From contig CAKOIY010000025.1 in assembly GCA_934087515.1 (NCBI GenBank), forward strand, positions 1-6,091: a stretch of DNA of 6,091 nucleotides, written 5' to 3'. This DNA comes from an uncultured Bacilli bacterium (GTDB lineage: Bacteria; Bacillota_I; Bacilli_A; RF39; UBA660). Every line of letters starts with the position of its first letter. Within the stretch, counting starts at the first letter, position 1. Position numbers and translations under genes: made by a program. This document shows, piece by piece, positions 1 to 4,879 of the stretch. The notes beneath the pieces were generated by a model that was not told where the DNA came from, made no database searches, and saw only the letters and a list, made by a program, of their open reading frames with translations.

Positions 1-285
1 GGTGGTTCATCATATATAAGCGGACATACTGGTTGCGTTGCTGTTACTTCAGAATCTAGTAGTACCGCTAAGTCTGGTTGTACTACTGGCACTACTAATA
101 ATAGTTGTTCTATTCATTATAGTGGTTATACTTTTACAAATACTGTGATGATAGATGGTTCTGGTTATAACTGGACAAATACTAAAGGTTCTCAGGTTCA
201 AATACCTAATCCTAAAGGTGGTTATTATCCTTTGACATTTGGACATGATGGCCATGGTTATATAAGAATTACTTTATTAAATTAG
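1..285 (+). CDS. C-terminal end of a glycine/threonine-rich, probably surface-exposed protein (partial)
   Basis: Frame 1 is open from the first base to TAG at 283-285, giving 94 residues with no start in the window. The fragment is rich in Gly, Ser, Thr, Asn and Tyr and almost free of acidic and basic residues. It has three cysteines spaced through the first 40 residues (Cys12, Cys27, Cys36), then a segment of the form MIDGSGYNWTNTKGSQ, then GHDGHGYIRITLL at the very end. From memory, this resembles the C-terminal part of glycine-rich domains (PF12810-like) on large exported proteins of gut Bacillota, where a Gly-Tyr-(Ala/Ile)-Arg-Ile-Thr strand closes the domain. Such proteins are usually adhesin-like cell-surface proteins. 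No sortase motif or membrane anchor follows, so any anchoring would have to be N-terminal. No convincing terminator follows the stop. The coding assignment is firm; the surface role is inference. Confidence 0.8.
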   Translation, partial: GGSSYISGHTGCVAVTSESSSTAKSGCTTGTTNNSCSIHYSGYTFTNTVMIDGSGYNWTNTKGSQVQIPNPKGGYYPLTFGHDGHGYIRITLLN

Positions 286-346
286 AAGACTATATTGCAC
301 AGAAATTTATAATTGTCAATTAAAACAAATGAATTTTAAAAAATAT

Positions 347-375
347 TTGACAAATTGACACTTTTGTGCTATAAT
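347..375 (+). promoter_or_regulatory. Sigma-A type promoter for the 143-residue gene
   Basis: A perfect TTGACA (347-352) is followed after exactly 17 bases by a perfect TATAAT (370-375). The TG at 367-368 gives an extended -10. Transcription should start near 382, leaving about 40 bases of leader. A second TTGACA lies at 355-360 but is only 9 bases from the -10, so it is not the working -35. Confidence 0.85.
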
Positions 376-422
376 TTAAACACTTATTAAAGATTACCAA
401 AAGTATAAGGGGGTTAGGTAAT

Positions 423-854
423 ATGGAAAATAAGAGAATTAATTATCATTTTGAATATGTTAATGAAAATGAGTTTAGAAAAAAAGAAAGATCAGTTAGA
501 AAGTATAATATGCTTGCATATAAAAAACTTACTTTTGAATATTATCCAAGCATAAGAGAAGGAAAATTTATAGGTAAACTAATATCTACGGATAAAAAAG
601 AAAATACTATGACTTATGAATTAAAACTTCCAACAGATCATTTGTTTGCTAAAGTTCATGGTGATGTTACTCTTCATTATACAGTTTATGGTGATTCTAA
701 GATAGTACTTCTTACTAATATTACTCCAGACTCTATTTTAGAGGAAGGACATAGAAGTGAGTTAGGTACTTATAAAGGTGTAATGATTTCTAAAACCAAT
801 AAAGAAAAAGATATGTTTAAGGTTAATTTATTAAATGCTTTAAATAATAAATAA
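423..854 (+). CDS. Conserved-looking protein of unknown function, 143 residues
   Basis: The ATG at 423 follows AAGGGGG (407-413) at 9 bases, so the start is well supported. I do not recognise the family. The protein is soluble, with no signal peptide or membrane segment. It begins with a basic, charged stretch (residues 1-35, including RKKERSVRK). Residues 36-125 then alternate short hydrophobic, strand-like segments with turns (LTFEYYP, GKFIGKLIST, TMTYELKL, DVTLHYTVYG, KIVLLTNIT, GTYKGVMIS). This pattern suggests a mainly beta, possibly calycin-like barrel, but that is only a guess from the alternation. The gene is monocistronic, with its own strong promoter and a terminator shared with lexA on the opposite strand. 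The near-consensus promoter suggests good expression. Its place next to lexA does not by itself imply an SOS role, because no AAAC-N4-GTTT box lies upstream. Confidence 0.85.
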   Translation: MENKRINYHFEYVNENEFRKKERSVRKYNMLAYKKLTFEYYPSIREGKFIGKLISTDKKENTMTYELKLPTDHLFAKVHGDVTLHYTVYGDSKIVLLTNITPDSILEEGHRSELGTYKGVMISKTNKEKDMFKVNLLNALNNK

Positions 855-857
855 AAT

Positions 858-886
858 AAAAAAGAAGCTTTGGTTGCTTCTTTTTT
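858..886. terminator. Bidirectional terminator between the 143-residue gene and lexA
   Basis: AAAAAAGAAGC (858-868) pairs with GCTTCTTTTTT (876-886) around a 7-base loop. The A-run before and T-run after the GAAGC/GCTTC core make it work in both directions. It ends four bases after one stop codon and begins six bases before the other. Confidence 0.9.
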
Positions 887-891
887 ATTTA

Positions 892-1509
892 TTATATTTT
901 TCTGTATAGACCAACAACTTTACCAAGAATAGTTGCGTTTTTTAATATGATAGGTTCTAAAGCGTCGTTTTCAGGTTGTAGTCTTATATGATCGCTTTCT
1001 TTGTAGAATGTTTTAACAGTAACTTCATTATCATCGTTCATGGCTACTACTATTTCACCGTTTCTAGCTGTTTTTGTTCTTTCTACCAGAACAATATCTC
1101 TATCGTGAATACCAACATTAATCATACTGTCTCCACTTACGTTAAGTGAAAAAGTTTCTTTTCTTGGATTTAATAAATAGGCTGGAACATCAAAGTATTC
1201 ATCTGGTCTTTCAATTGCTTCAATTGGGTTCCCAGCGGTTACTTTTCCTAAAAGTGGTATTGATATTATTGTATCATTTTTTTTGTCATATTCATTAGGA
1301 ACTAGTAGTTCAATAGTTCTATTTTTATCTTTTGCTTTTTTGATGTATCCTTTTTCTTCTAGATGATCTAGATGCACATGAATAGTAGCAGTACTATTTA
1401 AATTGGTTTTTTCACATAGTTCTCTTATAGTTGGTGGGTAGCCATATTTTGCCATATATTTTTTTAATTCTCGTAACACTCTTGACTGCTTAACAGTTAA
1501 TTTTTCCAT
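892..1509 (-). CDS. lexA: LexA, SOS transcriptional repressor
   Basis: LexA represses DNA-damage genes and inactivates itself by RecA-stimulated autocleavage. The N-terminal winged helix (residues 1-68) contains LTVKQSRVLRELKKYM, GYPPTIRELCEKT as the helix-turn-helix, and the LEEKGYIKK wing. The C-terminal S24 protease domain shows the Ala92-Gly93 cleavage site (KVTAGNP), the nucleophile Ser128 (SGDSM) and the general base Lys166 (VTVKTF). These spacings are almost the same as in B. subtilis LexA, and the length of 205 residues equals it. An in-frame ATG five codons upstream (1522-1524) overlaps the ribosome binding site. GGAGG (1522-1518 on this strand) lies 8 bases before the ATG at 1509, so the start is placed there. 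All catalytic features are intact. Autoregulation is expected from the paired boxes in its promoter. In B. subtilis yneA lies divergent from lexA; here that place is taken by the glyS leader. Confidence 0.97.
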   Translation of the reverse strand: MEKLTVKQSRVLRELKKYMAKYGYPPTIRELCEKTNLNSTATIHVHLDHLEEKGYIKKAKDKNRTIELLVPNEYDKKNDTIISIPLLGKVTAGNPIEAIERPDEYFDVPAYLLNPRKETFSLNVSGDSMINVGIHDRDIVLVERTKTARNGEIVVAMNDDNEVTVKTFYKESDHIRLQPENDALEPIILKNATILGKVVGLYRKI

Positions 1510-1528
1510 AGATATTACCTCCATTTAA

Positions 1529-1557
1529 AGATTATCATAGAAACATAAGTTTGTCAA
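1529..1557 (-). promoter_or_regulatory. Probable lexA promoter
   Basis: On the minus strand TTGACA (1557-1552) is followed after 17 bases by TAATCT (1534-1529), preceded by TG at the extended -10 position. GATAAT (1536-1531) is an alternative -10 with a 15-base spacer. Either would start transcription near 1522-1524, leaving a leader of only about 15 bases with the ribosome binding site almost at the 5' end. A start further upstream cannot be excluded. Confidence 0.55.
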
Positions 1558-1567
1558 ACAAATGTTT
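1541..1567. promoter_or_regulatory. Two tandem LexA operator (SOS box) candidates
   Basis: AAACATAAGTTT (1541-1552) and AAACAAATGTTT (1556-1567) both fit AAAC-N4-GTTT. This is an AT-shifted version of the Bacillota SOS box GAAC-N4-GTTC. The two are 15 bases apart centre to centre, and together they form a larger inverted repeat centred on GTTTG-T-CAAAC. They flank and overlap the -35 of lexA, where bound LexA would block RNA polymerase. The position and the double form, as in other autoregulated lexA genes, support the call. The variant consensus itself is inferred. Confidence 0.7.
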
Positions 1568-1612
1568 TATTTTTGTATTTTTTAGATCTATATTATTTAT
1601 TAAAATTACCTC

Positions 1613-1641
1613 TTTACAAAAAATTATTTTTATACTAAAAT
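1613..1641 (+). promoter_or_regulatory. Promoter of the glyS T-box transcript
   Basis: TTTACA (1613-1618) and TAAAAT (1636-1641) are separated by 17 bases, each with one mismatch to consensus. Transcription would begin near 1648, just upstream of the T-box leader. A TATAAT at 1641-1646 is an overlapping alternative -10 but has no well-spaced -35. Confidence 0.6.
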
Positions 1642-1649
1642 ATAATTGT

Positions 1650-1767
1650 ATTTATGAATGCGAAGATAAGGCTTGGAAACCTTTAGCAATGTAAGAAAAG
1701 GGATTCTAAATGAATAATTAGAGTGGAACCGCGGTTATATTAATCGTCTCTAAGTATTTTTTTAGAA
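1650..1767 (+). promoter_or_regulatory. Glycine-specific T-box leader (tRNA-sensing riboswitch) with terminator
   Basis: The T-box core GAGTGGAACCGCGG (1721-1734) is a near-exact match to the conserved antiterminator sequence. The TGGA bulge (1724-1727) pairs with NCCA ends of uncharged tRNA; its A fits the U73 discriminator base of bacterial tRNA-Gly. The competing terminator pairs TTAGAG (1718-1723) with CTCTAA (1748-1753), with an inner GGTTA-TAT-TAATC hairpin (1733-1745), and then the T-run 1757-1763. Uncharged tRNA-Gly should favour readthrough into glyS. Upstream, only two small hairpins are visible. One pairs AAGG (1668-1671) with CCTT (1680-1683) and carries GGA in its loop. The other pairs AGAA (1694-1697) with TTCT (1704-1707) and carries GGG in its loop. 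The leader before the core is about 70 bases, which is short for the class. Which GGN acts as specifier is unresolved. Confidence 0.92.
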
Positions 1768-1794
1768 TTTTTTATTTATAAGGAGGAATTTATT

Positions 1795-3153
1795 ATGAAT
1801 ATGGAAAACGTGGTAAACTTTTGTAAAACTTATGGATTTATTTTTCCAGGAAGTGAAATTTATGGAGGACTTGCTAATACTTGGGATTATGGACCTTTAG
1901 GAGCAAGACTTAAAAATAATGTTAAGGATGCTTGGAGAAAAAGATTTATTCAAGAAAGAGAAAACGCTTATGAGGTAGATGCTGATATTTTGATGCATCC
2001 TAGAGTTTGGGAAGCTTCTGGACATGTTGCTAGTTTCTCTGATCCCTTGATTGACTGCAAAGAATGCAAGATGAGAGTAAGAGCAGATAATTTAGTAAAT
2101 GATTTTACTGGTACTTCTGAAGGGGATGCTATGAGTAATGATGAATTAATTTCTTTTATAAAAGAAAATAAAATTTCTTGTCCTAGTTGTGGTCATTGTA
2201 ATTTTACTGATGTAAGAGAATTTAACTTAATGTTTGAAACTAAAAGAGGAGTTACTAATGATAAGAAAAGCACTATATATTTAAGACCTGAAAATGCTCA
2301 AGGAGAATATGTTAACTTTTTAAATGTACAAAGAACTATGAGATGTAAGTTACCATTTTCTATTGGACAAATAGGTAAGGCTTTTAGAAATGAAATAACT
2401 CCAGGGAATTTTACTTTTAGAACTATAGAATTTGAACAAATGGAATATCAAACTTTTTGTAAGGAAGGTACAGATTCTGAAATATATAATTATTTTAAGA
2501 AGTACGCTCTTGATTTTTATAAGGATTTAGGAATCAAAGAAGAAAATTTAAGGTATCATGATCATGAGAAATTGGCTCATTATGCAAAGGAAGCTTGTGA
2601 TATTGAATATAAATTTCCTTTTGGATGGGGAGAGATAAACGGTACTCATAATAGAACTGATTTTGATTTAAAGAGGCATATGGAGTATAGTGGTGTTAGT
2701 CAAGAATATTTAGATCCTGAAACAAATGAAAAGTATGTGCCTTATGTTATCGAATCAACTTTAGGATTAGATAGAAGTATTTTAGCTTTAATATTTGATG
2801 CTTTGGAGGAAGAGCAACTTGAAAATGATACTAGATTGGTTTTAAAACTTCATCCTTATTTAGCACCATATAAGGTTACAGTTTTACCTTTAGTAAAGAA
2901 ATATCATAGTGAAAAAGCAAAAGAAATATATAAAAATCTTAGTAAATATTTTATGACTAGTTATGATGAATCTGGTTCGATAGGAAAAAGATATCGTAGA
3001 AATGATGCTATTGGAACAGTATATACTTTAACAGTGGATGATAATACTTTAAATAATAATACTGTAACTATAAGAGATAGAGATACAATGAAACAAATAA
3101 TATTAAATTTAGATGAAGTAATTGATTATGTAAAGGAAAGAGTAAATTTTTAA
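1795..3153 (+). CDS. glyS: Glycine--tRNA ligase, dimeric (alpha2) class II type
   Basis: The enzyme charges tRNA-Gly with glycine using ATP, in the cytoplasm. At 452 residues it is the single-chain alpha2 form, not the two-subunit GlyQ/GlyS type. Motif 1 lies in GFIFPGSEIYGG to WDYGPLG (residues 14-36). Motif 2 is FRNEITP with Arg198 and Glu200, followed by FRTIEFEQMEYQ with Arg209. Motif 3 is STLGLDRSI with Arg327. Residues 161-171 (IYLRPENAQGE) are a family signature. Cys88, Cys91, Cys129 and Cys132 (CKEC and CPSC) form a probable zinc-binding insertion. The C-terminal anticodon-binding domain starts near residue 355 (LAPYKVTVLPL) and includes GSIGKRYRRNDAIGTVY. AGGAGG (1781-1786) is 8 bases before the ATG at 1795; a second ATG two codons later is less well placed. 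Expression is controlled by the T-box leader directly upstream. No missing residues were seen. Confidence 0.98.
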   Translation: MNMENVVNFCKTYGFIFPGSEIYGGLANTWDYGPLGARLKNNVKDAWRKRFIQERENAYEVDADILMHPRVWEASGHVASFSDPLIDCKECKMRVRADNLVNDFTGTSEGDAMSNDELISFIKENKISCPSCGHCNFTDVREFNLMFETKRGVTNDKKSTIYLRPENAQGEYVNFLNVQRTMRCKLPFSIGQIGKAFRNEITPGNFTFRTIEFEQMEYQTFCKEGTDSEIYNYFKKYALDFYKDLGIKEENLRYHDHEKLAHYAKEACDIEYKFPFGWGEINGTHNRTDFDLKRHMEYSGVSQEYLDPETNEKYVPYVIESTLGLDRSILALIFDALEEEQLENDTRLVLKLHPYLAPYKVTVLPLVKKYHSEKAKEIYKNLSKYFMTSYDESGSIGKRYRRNDAIGTVYTLTVDDNTLNNNTVTIRDRDTMKQIILNLDEVIDYVKERVNF

Positions 3154-3184
3154 GATTCTTTCTTTTTTTCGACAAAAAATTAGT

Positions 3185-3207
3185 AAAGCATCTTGTATGC
3201 TATTTTT
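3185..3207 (+). terminator. Weak terminator-like hairpin between glyS and sirA
   Basis: AGCAT (3187-3191) pairs with ATGCT (3197-3201) around a five-base loop, followed by ATTTTT. The five-pair stem is weak, and the T-run touches the ribosome binding site of the next gene. Partial termination with readthrough into sirA is likely. Confidence 0.45.
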
Positions 3208-3213
3208 GGTGAT
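3208..3213 (+). promoter_or_regulatory. Unusual ribosome binding site (GGTGAT) that fixes the sirA start
   Basis: GGTGAT is the downstream half of the full complement to the 16S rRNA 3' end (AAGGAGGTGATC). Aligned this way, the ribosome is set the normal distance from the ATG at 3217, although the motif ends only three bases before it. Confidence 0.6.
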
Positions 3214-3216
3214 AGA

Positions 3217-3651
3217 ATGAAAGAATTATTTATATTTGATGTAAAAGAAGAATTTTATAAACTTTATAAAGAAAAACCTAGTGAACTTTTCTTTATATTT
3301 AATAGGATTTATAATATGAAACCTAGTGATAAAGAGTATGGTTATAATTTATTTTCTCAGATTAGTAATTTTTTAGATAAGAAAAAACTAAATAGTTTTA
3401 TTCAGGATAAGTATAAGGATAAGATAATGTATTCTAAGGGAAAGAATGAGCATATTGTAAATAATTTATTTCTAAATGAAATATCAATTTTAACAATAAA
3501 AAGTTCTAATATCAGGATAGAGAGTAATATTCAAAAGCCAACTTTTTTGAATGATTTAAAAGAGTTAAACTTGAGATTGTTTGTGTGCGATTTTAAAAGT
3601 CAAGAGTATTATTTTCTTTTGAGAAAGAGGAGTCCTCAAAGGAATAAATAA
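3217..3651 (+). CDS. sirA: SirA-like protein (DnaA-binding inhibitor of replication initiation)
   Basis: In B. subtilis SirA (YneE) binds domain I of DnaA and stops new rounds of replication at the start of sporulation. This 144-residue protein is close to the 148 residues of that SirA. The N-terminus, LFIFDVKEEFYKLYKEK then LFFIFNRIY, matches the SirA pattern of Tyr/Phe, then KEEF, then Tyr, then LF-x-x-F. The end, LFVCDFKSQEYYFL (residues 121-134), matches the family's FLAMDF-x-S-x-x-Y-x-x-L. The next gene is yneF, which also follows sirA in B. subtilis, with lexA close by in both. The recognition rests on remembered sequence plus this gene order. A TTG at 3193 could extend the frame by eight codons but lies inside the terminator-like hairpin with no binding site, so ATG 3217 is chosen. 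No good promoter lies between glyS and this gene. Whether this organism sporulates is not visible here. Confidence 0.75.
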   Translation: MKELFIFDVKEEFYKLYKEKPSELFFIFNRIYNMKPSDKEYGYNLFSQISNFLDKKKLNSFIQDKYKDKIMYSKGKNEHIVNNLFLNEISILTIKSSNIRIESNIQKPTFLNDLKELNLRLFVCDFKSQEYYFLLRKRSPQRNK

Positions 3652-3671
3652 CTATAAGATAAGTATATAAT

Positions 3672-3696
3672 AAAGACACTAAAAGAAAGTGTTTTT
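3672..3696 (+). terminator. Terminator after sirA
   Basis: AAAGACACT (3672-3680) pairs with AGTGTTTTT (3688-3696) with one G-T pair around a seven-base A-rich loop. The T-rich stretch after it runs to about 3710. Confidence 0.8.
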
Positions 3697-3710
3697 ATAG
3701 TTTTGTTTTT

Positions 3711-3741
3711 ATTATCATAAAATTCCTTGCATTATCATAAA
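3711..3741 (+). repeat. Direct repeat ATTATCATAAA, 20 bases apart, in the yneF promoter region
   Basis: Identical 11-base copies lie at 3711-3721 and 3731-3741. The offset of 20 bases is close to two helical turns, as expected for a protein binding twice on one face. The second copy covers the end of the -35 and the first part of the spacer. No known factor is recognised, and chance is possible in such AT-rich DNA. Confidence 0.5.
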
Positions 3742-3755
3742 TTATTTTATAGAAT
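3727..3755 (+). promoter_or_regulatory. Promoter of yneF
   Basis: TTGCAT (3727-3732) and TAGAAT (3750-3755) are separated by 17 bases. The -10 is one mismatch from consensus and the -35 is weak, keeping TTG. Transcription would start near 3762, which is very close to the GGAGG at 3764. Confidence 0.55.
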
Positions 3756-3775
3756 AAATACATGGAGGTAATATA

Positions 3776-3988
3776 ATGGGACATGATATATTAATGATTG
3801 TTATAGGTTTAGTTGCAGGACTTGTAATTGGATTTTTCCTTGCTAAATTTTTTATGCAAAAATATTTAAAAAAGAATCCACCTATTAATGAAGAAATGAT
3901 TAAAATGATGATGAGCGGAATGGGAAGAACTCCAACTCAAAAACAAGTCAATCAAGTAATGAAACAAATGCAAAAAATGAACAAATAA
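3776..3988 (+). CDS. yneF: YneF family (UPF0154) small membrane protein
   Basis: This 70-residue protein has one N-terminal membrane helix, residues 5-27, with glycines spaced as in the family (IGLVAGLVIGFFLAKFF). The family's most conserved segment follows: KYLKKNPPINEEMIKMMM (residues 29-46), then the MGRTPTQKQVNQVMKQM helix. Family length is about 70 residues, so it is complete. The charge pattern suggests a short outside N-terminus and a cytoplasmic basic tail. The biochemical role is not known. GGAGG (3764-3768) is 7 bases before the ATG. It follows the SirA-like gene as in B. subtilis but is separated from it here by a terminator and its own promoter. Confidence 0.95.
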   Translation: MGHDILMIVIGLVAGLVIGFFLAKFFMQKYLKKNPPINEEMIKMMMSGMGRTPTQKQVNQVMKQMQKMNK

Positions 3989-4012
3989 AAAATCGTTAGT
4001 TAACGATTTTTT
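3987..4012. terminator. Bidirectional terminator shared by yneF and the VUT transporter
   Basis: AAAAAATCGTT (3987-3997) pairs with AACGATTTTTT (4002-4012) with a four-base loop; the palindrome can close further to a two-base loop. Its A-run overlaps the yneF stop codon (3986-3988), and its T-run ends in the stop codon of the opposite gene (4014-4012). Confidence 0.92.
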
Positions 4013-4728
4013 TAGTCTGTAGATTTTTTTACTTTAGTTGTAGTTGTTTTTTTAGAAGTGCTTTTTTTATTAGGAGTATTATTTTTTTTATCATTACACT
4101 TTTCACATTTACATTCAATACTACTATTATCGCGTGTACTAAGTAGAGTAGGTATTAGAGAATTGAAGCATAAAGCATAAATGATAATTGCTATTACACT
4201 AAGAGCATATTGCCCAGTTGCTAGATTTAAAACTTCTCCAAATCTAGTAACTCCTAGATAAGAAAGTCCTATAAATAGAAAACTATCAATAGTAACAGCA
4301 ATAACTCCAGCGATCAAGAAATCAAAACCTTTTTTATTTCCTAGAAAATCATAAAGTTTAATATTTATATATTGACCAACAATAAATGCTACTATTGATG
4401 AGAAAAGAATTCTAAAATCAATATTAAACAATTTTTCTAGCCCATCTGAGCCTCCATGTACTCCGAAAGTTCCAGCAAGACCAAACATAAGCCCCATAAA
4501 TATTAAAGATATAACTGAGAAATTAATTAGTTCAAAGACTCTATCTTTTCCATATCTTTCATAAAATAAAACTGCTATAAAATAGGTAAATGGATAAATT
4601 ATAGCACTTGCTGTTGCAATCATTCCTCCAAATTCTATGATTCTATTTGATAGTATGTAACAAGTAGTGTAGCATGTAACAAATAAAAACATTACAAATA
4701 TACAATAAAAACTTTTATCCCTTTTCAT
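4012..4728 (-). CDS. VUT/YhhQ family membrane transporter, probable queuosine precursor uptake
   Basis: The family (PF02592) imports 7-deazaguanine precursors of the tRNA base queuosine across the cytoplasmic membrane. Six membrane helices are visible near residues 8-27, 34-54, 65-88, 107-128, 136-160 and 172-195. Family marks include Asn28, the YPFTYFIAVLFYERYGKDR loop (residues 45-63, with Glu57 and Tyr59-Gly60), DFRILFSSIVAFIVGQYIN (104-122, Arg106 and Ser110) and VTIDSFLFIGLSYLG (145-159, Asp148). The aspartate usually found in the second helix (PLTY-x-x-x-D) appears replaced by Val53. After residue 198 comes a 40-residue cytoplasmic tail with Cys206, Cys208 and Cys211 and then Lys/Thr repeats, which is longer than usual. 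AGGAGG lies 8 bases before the ATG at 4728. The substrate is inferred from the family; other purine-like substrates are possible. Confidence 0.85.
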   Translation of the reverse strand: MKRDKSFYCIFVMFLFVTCYTTCYILSNRIIEFGGMIATASAIIYPFTYFIAVLFYERYGKDRVFELINFSVISLIFMGLMFGLAGTFGVHGGSDGLEKLFNIDFRILFSSIVAFIVGQYINIKLYDFLGNKKGFDFLIAGVIAVTIDSFLFIGLSYLGVTRFGEVLNLATGQYALSVIAIIIYALCFNSLIPTLLSTRDNSSIECKCEKCNDKKNNTPNKKSTSKKTTTTKVKKSTD

Positions 4729-4749
4729 TACTTTCCCCTCCTAGTATAA

Positions 4750-4778
4750 ATTATAAAAGAAATAGAAAAATAAAACAA
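4750..4778 (-). promoter_or_regulatory. Promoter of the VUT transporter gene
   Basis: On the minus strand TTGTTT (4778-4773) is followed after 17 bases by a perfect TATAAT (4755-4750). The -35 is weak. No riboswitch-sized leader fits in the roughly 20 bases between the -10 and the start codon, so no preQ1 element controls it from this promoter. Confidence 0.6.
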
Positions 4779-4808
4779 GTCAAAAATAGAATAAAGTAAT
4801 AAAGCAAT

Positions 4809-4821
4809 GTCAAAACTTGAC
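4809..4821. repeat. Short inverted repeat GTCAA-AAC-TTGAC over the -35 of the 142-residue gene
   Basis: Five-base perfect arms with a three-base centre overlap the TTGACT at 4817-4822. It could be an operator, but -35 sequences easily produce such symmetry by chance. Confidence 0.35.
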
Positions 4822-4845
4822 TTTTACACTAAAAAATGATAAAAT
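4817..4845 (+). promoter_or_regulatory. Promoter of the two-gene unknown operon
   Basis: TTGACT (4817-4822) and TAAAAT (4840-4845) are 17 bases apart, with TG at 4837-4838 as an extended -10. Transcription should begin near 4852. An in-frame TTG start at 4817 is therefore the -35 element, not a start codon. Confidence 0.75.
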
Positions 4846-4879
4846 AAGAGACAATTTAAAAAGGGAGGAATTGATTAAA

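Noticed and set aside
49..255. A 68-codon open frame on the minus strand inside the first gene
   Set aside because: It is antisense to a clearly coding, biased frame, has no ribosome binding site, and its Thr/Ile/Ser-rich product mirrors the Gly/Asn/Thr codons of the real gene.
355..360. Second TTGACA upstream of the 143-residue gene
   Set aside because: It is only 9 bases from TATAAT; the copy at 347-352 has the correct 17-base spacer.
1510..1524. Longer lexA start at the ATG 1524
   Set aside because: That ATG overlaps the GGAGG which serves the ATG at 1509, and the shorter protein has the normal LexA start and 205-residue length.
3193..3216. TTG start extending the SirA-like protein by eight residues
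   Set aside because: The extension lies inside the terminator-like hairpin and lacks a ribosome binding site; the SirA pattern begins after ATG 3217.
4729..4816. preQ1 riboswitch ahead of the VUT transporter
   Set aside because: The leader between the -10 and the start codon is only about 20 bases and shows no stable hairpin with a pseudoknot tail.
4817..4879. TTG start extending the 142-residue protein by 21 residues
   Set aside because: The TTG is part of the -35 TTGACT, so it would lie upstream of the transcript start; GGGAGG serves the ATG at 4880.
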